From Bilabrum cf. latius (taxonomy: Eukaryota > Bigyra: Bicosoecida > Bigyra > Bicosoecida): a DNA stretch of 64,000 nt. Below, piece by piece: positions 13,094 to 26,900 of this stretch (the first letter of the stretch is position 1; each line of letters starts with the position of its first letter). The notes under the pieces are model-generated. The model was not told the DNA's origin. It worked only from the letters and a program-made list of their open reading frames with translations, and searched no databases. Position numbers and translations under genes: made by a program. Where the stretch lies: assembly GCA_965178125.1 (NCBI GenBank), contig OZ237756.1, positions 310,001-374,000 of the forward strand. The letters run 5' to 3'.

Positions 13094-16000
13094 ATGCCAA
13101 GGAGGAGCTAGCGAGTGCAGGGTGAAGCTTTGCACGGAGGCCGAGGCGCGAGCAGGTATAACCAAGACGCATCCAATGGCTTGCCTGCCAGCAGTCGCCG
13201 TCGAGGCGGCGGGAGCGGCAGCAGAGATGGCCGCAGCGATTCTAGTCTTGGCAATGGCAGTTTCCTGGAGGAGAAATCAGGAGGGGCACGGTCGAGGCGC
13301 ACTGGCGGGGCACTGCTGGCAGGGTCCATGGCAAGGGGAGGGATGGTGGAAAGCGGAACCAGCGGCACCGCGCGATCGCTGGCCGCCCTGCCGCCGCGCA
13401 AGCACGCACCTCTTGGTGATATTCCCGCCCACAGTGGAGGCGGGGGCAGGCACCATCGGAGCGTGGATGCACTGCACGATCGAAGCGGTGCAGGACGGGG
13501 TGCCCGCCACCCACCGGGGGGAATGCGGGGTCATAGGGGTTCATCGGGGGTCCCCCATGGTGGGGGCGGGGGCAAGATGGCGCGCATGTTCGAGGAGAAG
13601 AGGGCTAGGCACCACGGTGGGGGCGGGAGGGGACTCGGAGCCATAAATGCTCCGAGTGGCGGCGGGGGCCACAGGCACGGCACTCGTAGGAGCAGTAGGA
13701 CTGGAAACGGCTAGGGCTAGTTGGGGCGGCAGGGGCAGCAGCAGGCGCGGGGAAATCGTGGCGGTGGCAGGTCCAGCGGCCGAAGCAGTCGGAGAAGCAG
13801 CGCTGGCTCTGTCTCTGGCTCTGGCCAGCAGCACCAGCCAGCACCCCTGCCTGGTCTGATACCCTCCGCCCCGACCCCCTTGCCCGGTCTGATTCCTGCC
13901 ATGCCATCCCCCTTGCCTGGTCTCGTGCCCAGCACCACCCCCAAGGGCGGGCTGTTTAGCGGCGCAGCTGCGGAAGAGTCAATCGCACGGGGCGGCAAGG
14001 AGCAGGGGAAGAGCCGCCTTGAACATGCACCGAGCTAGGGTAGTGCGGGGGCCGGCAAGGAGCAGGGGAAGAGCCGCCTTGAACATGCACCGAGCTAGGG
14101 TAGTGCGGGGGCCGGCAAGGAGCAGGGGAAGAGCCGCCTTGAACATGCACCGAGCTAGGGTAGTGCGGGGGCCGGCAAGGAGCAGGGGAAGAGCCGCCTT
14201 GAACATGCACCGAGCTAGCGTAGTGCGGGGGCCGGCAGGGAGCAGGGGAAGAGCCGCCTTGAACATGCACCGAGCTAGGGTAGTGCGGGGGCCGGCAAGG
14301 AGCAGGGGAAGAACCGCCTTGAACATGCACCGAGCTAGCGTAGTGCGGGGGCCGGCAGGGAGCAGGGGAAGAACCGCCTTGAACATGCACCGAGCTAGGG
14401 TAGTGCGGGTGCAGGCAAGGAACCATCCAGACCCCATGGGCATGGCAGGAGGCCCAAGCTCGTCTCGCGGCTTGAGACGGATGCGCAGCAGCAGCCCAGT
14501 ACGGAGGAGGTACAACCGCACGCAGCACAACATACCAGAGCTGCAAATGGCCACAATGAAGCCAAGTCGACCGGTTCCAAGCCGAATGCCGCGGCCACTG
14601 CCACTGGCAAGCCTGCCGCACTCAGCGTGGACATCTCTGCGATTAAGGAGGGCACCAAAGCAGCCCTGGAGAAGCTGCGGCACACGCCCCTCATTCCCCC
14701 CTCCCCGAGTGCTGGAAGCAGTGGCCTCCTTGCAGGGTCGGCGAGGAAGAGCCCCACCAGCAGTCGGAGCATGGCGGCAGGCGGAAGTGGTCTCGTGGCG
14801 GGTGGTGGCAGGATGCTCGGGCAGATGACCAAGCGGCACTCGAGCCGAAACATGCTGGTTGGGTCATTTGCGGGCGCACTACAGGGCTCGCTGCAGACGT
14901 CGCGGCAGGGCAGTAGCGGGAGCAACGATGGTGTGACGAGTATTACGGCTGGGATCCTAAGCAGGGGCGATACCTCCTCATCCCCGCCCGCTGGCATTGC
15001 AGGCTCCAGATAGCCCACCACGTGCGGCGCGGTGGTGGCTCTGGCAACTGCGAGCCAGGAATCGGAGGATCGTGCTGGCGGTGTCCATGACATCAAGCAA
15101 TCAGGAAAGCCGCGTTAGATCCAGGTCAACCAGGGCGAGGAAGGTCGTCTGGCCAGTGGGGCAGGCGAGAGCCGTGCGAGAGCTGACAGGCCGCAAGACG
15201 AGCCGATCGGTAGTGCAGACAGGACCGAATTACAAGAGAAGGCACCAGCCAGGCCATCCACAGCCGCCGCAACTGCCGCTGCCCACCGTGCAGCAGCAGC
15301 CGCGCTGGCCGCCATGCTGAGCACGACCGGGGATCGGGATGGACATGCCTAGGACCAAGTAGTAGCAGGGGCAGGTGGGGTGAATGAGTGGGGCTTTGCA
15401 CGGGCAGATGGCGAAAACCAGGGTCGTGGTGACGAGGATGCCTATGCCAGTGGTGGTCAGCAGGCTGACCATACTCAGAACCATCAAGGGGGTGGATACG
15501 ACGGTTACCATTGGGACGATGCCTCCCAGCAGTGGTATGCGCAGGGGCAGGACGGGCAGTGGTACCCGGTGGATGCATCGCACGGTGGCATAGGGCGAGG
15601 AGCTGCCGCGCAGGAGGACGAGGGGGAGGACGAGGGGGAGTGGTACTACAAGGGGCACTCGTACGGGGCAACCCAGGTCCCTGCCAGCCTGTCCGACGAT
15701 CCAAGGTTCGGAGGATTCGAGGTAGTGCCTGACAAGCACCTCGCCCTTGGCGGTGATGGTGGTGGTGGTGGCGTCTCTACGAATGGGAAGGCCGTGCTGC
15801 CGGATATCGGCACCGAGTCGGGGACCATCACCGGCACCATGGTGGGGCACTCGGCCCGCGGCACGGCAGTGACTGGCGCGCTGTCAGTGGCCCGGTCGAG
15901 CGAGCACGGCAAGGTCGAGCCTTTGGGCGAGATTGGCGGGCATAGCGAAGGGCAAGACAGGGCAAGTTTTGCCAATGCAGGCGGAGGCTTCAGCCGGTCT

Positions 16001-19000
16001 AGTGACAGTGACGGTGGGGGCAGCTCGGTCGCTGACTCGAGGTCGCGGCGGTCTTCCGTGAGCAGCCATGTGACGAGTGCGTCGTCCATTGCCGGGTCCG
16101 TGTCGGGCGCGCTGTACACCGCAACTGGTCTGCGGGACGATTTCAGCGAGTATGGCGCGGACAATGATGATGATGATGATGAAGAGGACGACTGGATGGA
16201 GGCTGAGCCCGTGAGGAAGCACGGTCCATGGGGTACCTACTTGGACGAGGGCTCCGGCTAGGAGTACTACTACAACACGGATACCAAGGAGTCCACCTGG
16301 GTCGCGCCCTGTCTGGAGGTCATGGACCCGGCGAGCAGGGTGCTGCGGCAGGCAGCGCTCGTGATGACCAACCCGTACAGGCCTGGGGTGCCGCACCCGC
16401 TGAGTGCATGGACACCAGCCACTAGCCACGCAGCGTCCAAGCTCGCCGCCGGCTCTAGCCATGGAGCCTCGGGAGGCCTGGCACCCACACCCTCGGGGTC
16501 CGTCTTCCACGAGTGGCACAGGTATCTAGAGCCCAGCAGCATGGCCACTTACTACACGCAGCCAGCCCTACGGAAATCCACCTGGGACACCCCGCCTGGA
16601 TGGATGGAGGAACAGGCGGCCCAGCCTCCGTTGGCTGCATTTTGCCTGCCTCCGGATGGCGGTACAGAGGGACGGCGAGAGGGGAACAAAGCAAGGACCA
16701 CTGGACGAGATGGGACGGATGCTGGTGCCAGCACGAAGCTGCCTAGTGGAAGCAAGGGTGGATTCTTTGGTGAGGGTGAGCACCAGCTGAGGGAGGCCAT
16801 TGCGGGGCAGGCCGGGGTGGTGTGGCTGGCCTACCGCGACTTTGATAGCATGTGCCAGTACTTCGTGAGGGGGAGGGTGAAGGAATCATCCGTGCTCGCT
16901 GCGGCCGTGCTGCACCTGCTTGCGATCAGAGAGGGTGCCAGGGCATAGGTGAGGGTCAGGGAGCAGGCAGAGGCAACCGATGCGAAGAGCCTGGAGAACC
17001 CAGAGGAGCAGACCAGTGCAGAGGATACATCCAGAGCCGAGACAGATGCCGAGGCGCGGGAGGGTGAAGACAGCGGCAACGTGCATGTGGTGCTGGCCGA
17101 CGGCGAGACAGAGGCCTGCGAAGGGTGGTTCCGCAGCGGCGCCGCGATCGACGGGATGGACGTCCCTTTGCTCGCTGGACTTGGCCCTGCGCTGTGCGCT
17201 TGGCTGATGGAGCCGGTCCCGGGCGCGGAAGCGCAGTGGAGAGTACCCGAAGAAATCCAAGCGAAAGGCATGGCCAAAGCGGCTGAGGGGGCTGGTCTCA
17301 AGAGCAAGGACCAGATTGAGGAGGAGGAGCTGGCACTGGCCGCAGCAGGGGCAGGGGACGGCGAGGACATGGATGGGACGGAGGGTGCGGTAGGCATCAC
17401 CGAGGGTGAAGAGCCTGACAAAGAGGACGACGATGGGGGCAAATGCATCGCTTTCGTGTCGGGCTGGCAGGTATTCGAGCTGCAAGGGGGCCAGCTGTAC
17501 TACTAGACGGTGGATGAAACAGGCGATATCAAGAGCCAGTGGGAGGTGCCAGAGGATGTGGAGCAGGCCGGGGAGGACGAGTGGGTGCTTGAAGACGACC
17601 TGGAGGATGCCTTCGGCCAGGCAGGCAGTGTGGCGGCTGGAAGTGTTGGGCTTGGTGATGACAGCGATAGTGACGGCGAAGACGAGGGTGGCAGTGACAG
17701 CGATAGTCACGGCGAGCCTGGTCGCGACAGTGTGGGCGAGAAAGCTGCATCAGTTGGGAATGACGGCGGCAGTGTTTTGGCGGTAGACGAAGGCAATGCC
17801 GATCGGTCGACTGGCCCAGCAGGCATTGGCCAGGGTGCGCAGGCCCGCGATGGGCTAGACACGGGTACGGCCGAGCCATCTTCGCTGTAGCACGACTCAA
17901 GGGCAGGGACGGTCGCTTCGACGCCCGGATCTACAGCTCGCGAGCGGGTGTGGCACGGGCATCCAGAGGACGAGGATGCAGTAGACTAGGGCAGTGAGGG
18001 GTTCACCAGTGCAGGGGATGGCGAGGCCCGGGTTGGTGATACTGATCAGGCCTAGTCTTCTGGCGAAGCAGTTGCGAGCTAGGAGCGATCAGCAAAACCT
18101 CAGCCTGCTGCAGATCTCGGCGCTTCTGGTATCGCTGGATCAGCTGCCACTGGCAGTGGTATGACTAGCGTGCCAGCCTCGCAAGATGCTGTGATTTCCG
18201 CTTCGTCTATCGCAGCTTCTGTCGTTTCATCTGCTGCTGCAGTTGCCTCGCCTAGCAAAGGCGCGGCCAAGCCAGCGCGAGTGGGTATGCATGCCGCCGC
18301 AAACAATCCGACCGGAGTTGCCCAGTCCTTAGCATCTGAGCCAGCCGCGTCGGGTACTTCGACGGCTGGGGGAGGCAGTAGCGAGGAACAGTCTAAAGCC
18401 TAGAAGGACGAGGAACTGTCTAAAGTCTAGGAGGACGAGGTCCGGTCTCCCGAGCATCAGGCAGCTACAAGTAACCCGGGTGGGGCTCATGCAGGACTTG
18501 TAGGTGGCGGTGTGGCTGCTGTGGCCGCAGGGACATCAGCTGGCAGTGATGCTGCGTTGGATGGCGACGATGAGGCGATGGCAGTGCTGGCAGCAGCGCA
18601 CGGTGCTCTCCAGAGACATGCATCGATCAACAGTGAACCCATGAGCGCAGCCGCTGATTTGGGGGCACCTGCTGTGGAGCAGACCGAGAAGATTGACGGG
18701 CGACGTGGGGCTGGGATGGGTGGGCAAAGTGGGACTGGGACGGGAGGGCATGCGCCAAAAGGGCGAAATGCATCTTCGCCCGAGGAGCACGCCGCATCGC
18801 CCACGAATCAGGCGGCACCTTCGCCGAAGCCCAAGGAGCACGCAGCCTTATCTCCGAAGCAGGCCGATATCCGAACCGCGGAAGACAATGCAGCGCGTGC
18901 AGCACGCATCAAGGCCCGCAACGAGGCGCACGAGAAAAAGCTTGCTGCGCGGAACGCTAAAGCGCATGGACCACAAGAGGGGCGTGCCCGTGGCAACGGA

Positions 19001-21445
19001 GCCCCCAAAGGCAAAGAAAGGACCAGTCGGAATCGTGCTGCGCGGAACACGCGCAACAAGCAAAATGGAAACAACGAATCCTCGGAGCATGGCAAGGCCG
19101 AAGCAGTGACTAGTAAGGGTCGCCGCACCCAAATAAAGGATAGTGCCAACCACAAAGGCAGTCGTAAAGGAGCAGCCAAAGCTGCCAAAGCCAGCCGTGC
19201 CCCCCGGCCTCCTGCCCCGCCCTCTGGCCCGCCCCTCCCCTCTCTGGTGCCACCATCAGCAGTTGAGATAGCTGCCCAGTCACAGATGGCTGCGGCCATG
19301 CTCATGTCGCCGACACAGGGGCCTGGCACCGGCGCGAGCGCAGCTGCTGCTGAGACACCCGGCGGACACAGCGTCGGCACGGGAGGAGTGGCAGGCGGGT
19401 CCGCTGGCATCAGTACGCCAGGTACAGCCACATCAATCGTGTTCAAGGGATTTCCAGCCACTCCTGCGGGACCTCCCACCAGTCGATCCACCGGATCGAA
19501 ATCGCTCGCGAGTGCAGAGCAGCCAGGGGACAGCAGCGGTGCCGTTCCGTCCGGCTCCACCACCTCCAACCAGACTGGCACTTAGCCGGTACCAGCTGAT
19601 GCAGATGCTACATCAGATGGGCCTACTAGTACCAAGACCAAATCGAAGATTTAGGTCTCGCGTGGGAAAACGGGTGAATCGTCGGACGCAGACGGCGATC
19701 CTACCACTGACTTGTCGGCTAAGAGTGCCCTGTCGGGGCCACTGGGCATCAGCGCTGTCGGTGGCATTCGCGGAGACGCGCCATATGCTTCAAGCGGAAC
19801 TGGCGCCGCGCCATCTGCAGCGGTAGATCTGCCGGACACGTCAGCCATCCTCAAGGCGATCCAGGCGCAGCAGCAGGCCACGGCCGAGTTTGTGGCAGCA
19901 GGCGGCGAGGCACTGAATGGCGGCAAGGGGAGTGGGGACCCACGTGCAGAAGCCGGTGCAGCGGACCCGGACGCGGCCAGCAAAGCGCTCGCAGGTCTCC
20001 TAGGGGCACAGCCGGCCGCTCCGAAGCCCAAGCCGATGAGTCTGGCCGCCCGTCGTCGCATACTTAAGGAGAAGCAGAGGGCGGAACGGCGGAAGCAGCT
20101 GGAGGCGGAAGGAGGCGGGTATGCGGCGTATGGCATGCAGGCGGGGATCGGGCTGGGGCTTGGGATCATGGGGTTGGCTCCCAAGAGGAAGAGAGCGGAT
20201 TTGTCGTAGGAAGAAGAAAAGAAGGCGGAGGAAGATGGTCACGAGCATGATGCGAAGACGCAAGAGGATAAAGAGGCGAAGTCAGGTGATGCTGCAGCCG
20301 AAGAAGACAGCAAGGCTGTCGCAACCAGTCAAGAGGACGAGAGTAAGCAGGAGGACAAGAGGAAGCAGGAGGGTCTCAAGCAGCGGCTGGCCGCACTGCG
20401 TCAGAAGAAGAAGGAGCAGGAGGAGGCCCAGAGGAGCAGGCAAGGCGAATAGGATGACGAACATGCTGGAGGGGACGGGGGCAGGGGGGCCAAGCCCGCC
20501 GACAAGAAGAGGCAGCGAGCCAGCTTGGATCGACTGGCGGCCATGTGCGGGCTGTCGGTCAAGCACCTCAGAGAGCAAATCACCGGCAAGGGGGGCTCTC
20601 CTCTCAAATGGGTGCAGGCGTACCTCAAGCGGGTCAGGGCCCAGCGAGCTACGGTGCAGAGGCGATTGGCCAAAGCGAAGGAGGAAGTTTAGGAAGCGGC
20701 CGTTGCAGCACAGGGTGCATCTTCTTCTTCTATTTCTGAAGGCGGTGCAGATCCTGCTTATGACGCGCGGCGCCGTGTGGAAGAGCTGCAGGGAGCCCAC
20801 ACGCGGCTGGTTGGGATCGTGGGTGCTCTCGAGTCGTGGGAGCAGGAGGAGAGGGAGGCCATGCGGGCTGAGAGGCAGGCCATCCAGGCTGCGATGAATC
20901 GACGGGCGAGTGTCGCTGAAGACGAACAGAAGAAGAAGAGGGAGAGGATCAGGAAGGAAAGGGAACGGAGGAAGAAAGCCAAGGAGAAGAGGCAGAAGCA
21001 GAGGGGACAGGGCGGGTCTGGAGCCAGAAGCAGGGCGCCGTCGAGGAGCACCAGCCGGAGGGCGAGCATGGCGGGCGGGTCACCATCGGTGTCGCCTGCG
21101 GTGCTCAAGGCCCCGCCTGCATCAACCAAGGGGAGCAAGCTCGCCCCGCTGGCGGGCGGCTCTGGGGCACACTACTAGTAGGCTTAGGCGACTGCGACTG
21201 CTGCAGGCACGCGTAGCTACACAGGCCGAGCTGGCAGCACTGAGCTTCCCAAGGAGTCTGTCGGGACGCCAGCACTTGGGCCAGTGCGTGGATCGAAGCC
21301 TCATAATGACTTGGTGTCGGAAACTCCTACGAGACATCGCATAAATGGCATAGGAGGCGGGCAAGGCGACGAGCGGGGGGATACATTGGAGCCAGCATCG
21401 TCTGCTGAGAAAGCTCGTCGAGATGCCAGGAAGCTATTGGACTGA
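13094..21445 (+). CDS. Giant WW-domain protein with about 30 in-frame TAG (Gln) codons
   Basis: One frame from ATG 13094 to TGA 21443, 2783 residues, contains about 30 TAG codons and no TAA or TGA. At least three WW-like domains are visible: EYYYNTDTKESTWVAP near 16260 (the preceding residue is a TAG-encoded Gln), YYTQPALRKSTWDTP near 16550, and QLYYQTVDETGDIKSQWEVP near 17490 (the fifth of these residues is TAG-encoded). Gly/Gln/Trp/Tyr-rich units near 15500-15660 look like degenerate relatives. The N-terminal part is Gly/Arg-rich, followed by a 20-residue tandem repeat (13992-14421). The second half is Ala/Ser-rich, then Lys/Glu/Arg-rich with predicted coiled coil near 20200-21000. WW domains bind Pro-rich ligands, so a scaffold role in RNA processing or signalling is possible but not shown. 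Confidence 0.82.
13992..14421 (+). repeat. 60-bp tandem repeat inside the WW-protein gene
   Basis: About seven 60-bp units, nearly identical, each encoding a 20-residue unit (GSAGAGKEQGKSRLEHAPSQ). The unit's last codon is TAG, so every copy depends on TAG being sense. Differences are single bases (for example tagg/tagc and gcaagg/gcaggg). The unit length keeps the frame. Confidence 0.93.
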
Positions 21446-21682
21446 CTCGCACAACAACTAGTTATGTATTAACCATCGGTTCGATCATTGGCACCAACTC
21501 CATCCGGAACCGTTCGTCGGTTTCATGTTTCCCGGCTCCTCAACACTTAATACACACGAGCATTCAATAAATTCGCTGCTGCTCTTACGTTAGGATTCGA
21601 TCGGCCCTATCTCTTTGCTTATTCAGCTACAAACCGTGCAGGGCTTTACTGGTTGCTTGTAAAGTTGCTGCCGTGTTTAGAG

Positions 21683-22779
21683 ATGATGGACATGAACAGC
21701 ACAGGCATGATGATGGGAGGGATGGCAATGACATTTTATAGCTCTATAGACGCAACAATTCTATTCGACAATTGGAAGACTCATACCGTCGGGCAGTACA
21801 TCGGAGCGCTGGTGGCTGTGATGCTGATGGGGCTTGGAAGGCAAGCTCTCGTTTGGGCTCGGAAGCAGTTGCCAAGCTGGGTGGCAAGTGGATATTTCAC
21901 ATTATGTGGTGGCGAAGATTCGTTCTACCCGCTGGCTTCAAGGCCATTGACGTACGGCACTACGCCGAAGGCAACCGACGGCGGCGCTGAGCCGTGCTGC
22001 TGCGACGAGAGCGCCGACCACAATGTAACTGTCCGCTCTGGAGGGAGTGACGACGACAATAAATCCGATGAATCAGCCACCGGCATGCCGTCGGCGGCAG
22101 GCCGTAGCCGGGAGACATCAGTGCTCTCGATTGAAGTCTCGACGGTCAACAGCGACGGCATCGTGGCACGCGGGGTCCACAAGGGATACCGTGACGCGGA
22201 AATCACCGCGGGATAGGAGAACAAATCTGTCGGTTCCAGCTTGTAGTATGCCAACCAGGCCGGCCAAACGCAGGCCAGCCTGGGGGGTGCTCGCTGCGCG
22301 GGCGGCAGGCTCGCAAATCCCATGCAGGTGCTTCGCTCTCGGCCGCAACTGCTAGCATGGCTGCGGGCTGCGGACGCTCTGCTGCACACGATCGTGACTG
22401 CAGTTGCGTTTTTGAACATGCTGGTAGCCATGAGTGAGAGAGAGAATCGCTGCTTGCCTGCTATGCCGGTCACCTTGTGAACTGTCGCAAAGTTTGGACG
22501 TCCGCCTTCAACCCCTTTTTGCATGGATTCGTTTGCATGATTGCGCCTCAGTCTCACGCGAATGTATCCCTCATTTTACCAGTTCCATCCTTCCCCCTCT
22601 CTCGTCCTGGTCAACACAACGCAGCTTACAATGCCGGTCTGTTTACCGCCGTGTGCGTGGGGGAGGGCTTGGGGTACTACGTGTTCTCCCCTTTCGTGTT
22701 GGTGCAGTGGGACGGGAGCAAGGTGCAGCAGGCTGCGCTGGAAGAGATCGAGGACCAGGCCAGGAGCGGGTGCCACTGA
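21683..22779 (+). CDS. Ctr-family high-affinity copper transporter
   Basis: Exon 1 is 21683-22433 and exon 2 is 22625-22779, joined at ATGA|gtgag...gcag|CTTAC to restore AMTYNAG. The product is 301 residues. The start MMDMNSTGMMMGGMAM is the Met-rich copper-binding N-terminus; TM1 includes ILFDNW. TM2 contains HTIVTAVAFLNMLVAM and TM3 carries the GxxxG motif (GEGLGYY). The loop between TM1 and TM2 is unusually long (about 150 residues), with a CCC cluster and two TAG-encoded Gln at 22214 and 22241. These TAGs could be mistaken for an intron, but the frame is open throughout. Ctr proteins form trimers that import Cu(I) at the plasma or vacuolar membrane. Confidence 0.9.
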
Positions 22780-23256
22780 GATTAGGATGGCACCATTTCG
22801 ATTGGTTTGCGCGGCTTGCATTGTTGAATCGGCTCGCTACGGCTAGCCAGCCGCATTCTGCTTGTATCTTGTATTTTTGGACTGCTTACATTTGGCGCAG
22901 CCTATTTCAAATAATTGTATATTTATAATGTGTCAACTGAGTGATTCACATCCCCAATTCACAGACGGCTGCAGCCTACCAGAATAGTTGCCGCAGGAGC
23001 TACCTATCACGAAGTTGTCAGAAAATAGAATATAATGTGTGCAGACACGTTCAACTTTTGATTGGGGAACAGCTGTTACCATAGAACGCCTGTTACCAAA
23101 CATTGACCAAGTGCAACTGCAAGTCCATGTCTTGAGATCTTACCCTGGGCATGCATGTGGGAATCACAGGCGATCAGTGGATAGTACATGCTAAGAATTA
23201 TTGTACAATCCAACTGTCATATCAATTTCATGGCAATTGAGATGCAAACCAGTCCA
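22780..23256. other. Intergenic stretch, nothing recognised
   Basis: Between the 3' ends of two convergent genes; AT-richer than its surroundings. No gene, RNA or repeat was recognised. Confidence 0.5.
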
Positions 23257-23676
23257 TCAAGCGAAAGCGCCGGGGTGCAGTGCGGCTGCAACCAGAAATG
23301 TACCGACACCAAACAGAATGAGAGCAGCTTCCACATGTAGTCGGCCAGATGAATTGCCGATCTGCGAGCCGGCTTCCGCGCCGTCTCCCCCGTATGGTGC
23401 GTTCCCGTAGGTAAGCATCAACCCGTCTAGAACGCTCGCAGAGCCGATAATGAGCGCGATAGAGGGCAGTACCTCGCCCTTTGACAGATTCATGCTCTTC
23501 GCTACGAGCCAAATGGTGGGGTATGTTGTGGCAGCGACTCCAGCGTATATCAGTGGCAGTTGTCGGCAGCCGGCGTGCATGCACGGCTTCAACGCCCCCA
23601 GCAAGCGGGCAACTCCGTACCAGATCGGCACACCTGCTGCTAGTGAAATAGCAGTCTTGCTTGCATCCAGCGGCAT
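23257..23676 (-). CDS. Small membrane protein, function unknown
   Basis: 139 residues from ATG 23676 to TGA 23257. It has about four hydrophobic segments: IWYGVARLLGAL, LIYAGVAATTYPTIWLVA, SIALIIGSASVLDGLML and AALILFGVGTFLVAAAL. The general look is that of DUF5367-like small membrane proteins, but this is a weak resemblance from memory. It lies between the convergent copper transporter and the helicase gene on the same strand. No catalytic motif is visible. Confidence 0.6.
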   Translation of the reverse strand: MPLDASKTAISLAAGVPIWYGVARLLGALKPCMHAGCRQLPLIYAGVAATTYPTIWLVAKSMNLSKGEVLPSIALIIGSASVLDGLMLTYGNAPYGGDGAEAGSQIGNSSGRLHVEAALILFGVGTFLVAAALHPGAFA

Positions 23677-23933
23677 TTTGCTTCTGTTGCAGTGCGTGTG
23701 TGGCTTTCAAGTGTCGGGAATATTGCTTGTAGTGCCATGCGGGAATGATCGGATCAGTGATCACACGTGGATTTGGCTCCGGACCACACCGATACTTGGT
23801 CCGGACTCCGGATTCGCAAGCATATTCTTTATTGAATGGAACTAAATGTGTCAAATCAGACCAGTCGCTAATGCCCCACATCAACGTGTACCTTACTTAC
23901 GCACGCGCGCACACGCTATTGCACATCATGATG

Positions 23934-26900
23934 TCATTCTTCCTATTTGGCCTCCCCGAGCGTCGGGCTGGGCTGCAGACGGATTCGCTTGCGTAGTAGC
24001 TACGCACCTGCGCTCGCACGCAATGCTAGCAGCTCTGCTGCCGACCTGTGGTGCCAGTCGGCTTTGCGAGAGCATTCGCCCTAATGGTCGTAAATGGGCC
24101 CACCTGTTGATCCTTTGGCCCATGGGAATCCACACAGCCAACAAAAGTGCGTGTGACAGTCCATGCATGTCATGTGGTTGCATCCACTAAACCTCCAGAT
24201 GGGCTTGCTGCAATCTGGATTCGCGCACTGCCGGATATCGAGGTTGTTGGTCTGCCTGGCTTCATCCGTGGCCTTTGATAGTTCTTGGTGGCGCTGCCAC
24301 AGCTCAGCTGTTGTGCATGGTCCGACATGCAGCTTATCACCGAACGATCCGCACTTTAAGCACCAAGAAGCTGCGGGGCAGCCTTTCTTCATGCATCTGC
24401 CCTCATGCGGCTTGATCTACCCATGGGCACGTCCATCTTCACAGCAGGCAAGGGGAGGCAGGATCGAAACGCAGTCGCACCCATCAACGGGGCAGCGAAG
24501 CAGGCGCTGGCAAAACGATTGCACAGCAGTTTGTGCCGCGAGACGCTCCTCGCTATCATCTCGCGATGGTCCCGCGGCGCTTGCATGTGCAGCGCCGAAA
24601 GCACCACCGCTCGGATCCCCACCACCGTCTCCATCACCAATGTCCTGGATCAGACCCAGTGGCAGGTACGCCGTCTTGTCGTTCGTCGCAGCCGCCAGAA
24701 CGCGTGCTGCGCACTGTCCCACCGACGACGGCCCGATGCAGTCTACCAAGACACCCAACGGTATCGGCTTGCCTTGGAATCTACCTTCGAATCCAGGGAC
24801 CTCAACTGCAACCTTCGTTGCTGTGTCGAGTTCTTGAACATGTACCCCTACCTGGTTTGCGAGAACCTTCAGAGCCATGTCATTGAGGCCCGCCCGAGTT
24901 CCAAGAACGGCTGCTGCCGCTGCTCCCGTGCCCTCAGATGCCGATGAGCCCCTTGCAAGGCTGCTCACAAACACGTTCGGAGTGGTGGTCCCATCGCCAA
25001 AGACGATCAGTCGCATATCTTGCTTGCCAACAGATTCATACGATATAGCGCACATCTCCTGATCCGACTCGTCAGCAGACCCACCACTTGTTCCGGCTGC
25101 CTGCGCGGCGGCCTATTTGAGCAACAGCTCAAGGAGGGCCGCACGTGCCCGCTCCACATGCCCTCGGTCCCTATCAGTAAATGCAACGGATAGCGTGCCT
25201 CGATCGCGTATGATCTGAACACGGATCCCACTAACGTCAGGTGCGGCAGCCAAGGCATCAGCCAACGCCAACGCGGCGGGTGCTGCGGGTGCTCCTCCAG
25301 GGCGTTGGCGCGATGTATCCGGATGCCGTTTGGCTTGCCATATGCTCTTCTGACCAAGAACGAATCGAGCAGGATCCCTGTTCTCGATCTGGCTAACGAG
25401 GGCCAGGGGATGCGCTCTCGAGATTGACCTGAGCTGCGCGGCCGCCCGTGCCGGGAGTTCGCCCTCCGTCACGACCGCCCTATACGGATCCGGGGCAGTG
25501 CGCACGGCTTCGATCGCCTCTGCAGTGAACAGCAGCAGGTTATCACGAAGTCCAATCGCTGCCAATCCGCACCTGCGAGCACTCTCCGGCCCTCCCACAC
25601 CTGCGCCCCTTCTCTTATCTTCTACCACAAACACCTTGTGCTTCTTTCCAATTGCCTGAAGCTGTTGGGTCATCGCACCGCCCTGCACCTTCTGTATCAC
25701 CTATTGCATGCGGAGACTACTTGAAGTAGACAGCAACCTCGCAACGTCGATTCCTTCCGTGGCTGATTTGATCCGGGCAGCAACACGGTCTAGGCCCTGA
25801 GCACTCTGGGTGACTGCACACAGCTAGGTTTGCCCGGCCTGGTCGTTGCCCTTGAGCACCAGCGGTGTTCGGAACCAAGCGCTGAAGTGCCCCTATCGTG
25901 CAAGGCCAGGCAGCTAGCGAAATAGGGCAAGTGGTACAGGGTCAGCCTCCCTGTCGCTCTTCAACAGTGTGCATAGCACATAATGGGCGTTGTTTGATGC
26001 CTTAGTGTCCACGTTGCCGGCCAGAAGGTGGAAGGCCTGGGCTCGTAGCTGGCTGCCCGGAAGCATGGATGACAGCTGCAAGTTGCTCGACCTGGCTGAA
26101 AGCACGAGCTAGCCGGCACTAGTGGCATCTCTTAGCATTACTTCAACCGTCGATATCCCGGTGGAATCGTCTGGATGACCCCACTCAGGCTCCCCTACGA
26201 CCCCACCTGCGCTGCTGAGAATGCTCTCAAGCCGGACAAAGTCCATCAGAAGCTCATTGTTCGACTCAAGGTGAGCGCTACCCGTTGATTTGGTCGCTCC
26301 AGCTGCCCCTGCACCGCTTCGTGCTGGCAACTTGTATGCGTTCCGTACGGGTATTTTCGTAGGCTTGGCAGACCTACTCGTAGCAGCACCAACACAGCTA
26401 GACACAAAGTCTTCAAGCTAACGCCGAACATCCGCGTCCGAATACTTGGTATATTTCGCAGGGGGCGTGACTACCATTGTTCGCTTCTGGTGATCACCTT
26501 TGGGAGGCCTGTTCCCAAAGAATGTGAACTTGAATGGGCCAACGATCCTGCTTGGTTGCGCTGCTGAAGGAATGAACCTTGCGGCCACTTCCAGCGAAGT
26601 AAAGTCAACCCTGAACGCGAGCTGCTTGCCCAGCCGCTTTAGTGACGAGATATGCTGAGCTGCGCTACCTGCGCTCTCTGTCGCAGCGGACTGTTGCGGC
26701 CGTTGTGGAACCCCCAATATTCTCTGCAGCGCGACCTCAGCTGCATTGCGGATGATTTCGGGAGGAGCCAGCTCGGACGGATCCTGCACACGCCAAGCCG
26801 GTTTCATAACCACTTGCAGGCCAGTTGTATCCTTCTTGTTGGGGATGACTAAGAACCGATGCTCGCCAACACTGATTTCGAGCAAGCGAAGCAGAGCTCG

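Noticed and set aside
13992-14421. CRISPR-like array
   Set aside because: Contiguous coding tandem repeat with no spacers, in eukaryotic DNA.
13094-21445. Reading the many TAGs as a decayed pseudogene or as many small genes
   Set aside because: Frame is kept for 8.3 kb, interruptions are only TAG, and WW motifs cross them.
22216-22323. An extra intron in the copper transporter
   Set aside because: The frame stays open through two TAGs, so no splice is needed; only the 22434-22624 intron is required.
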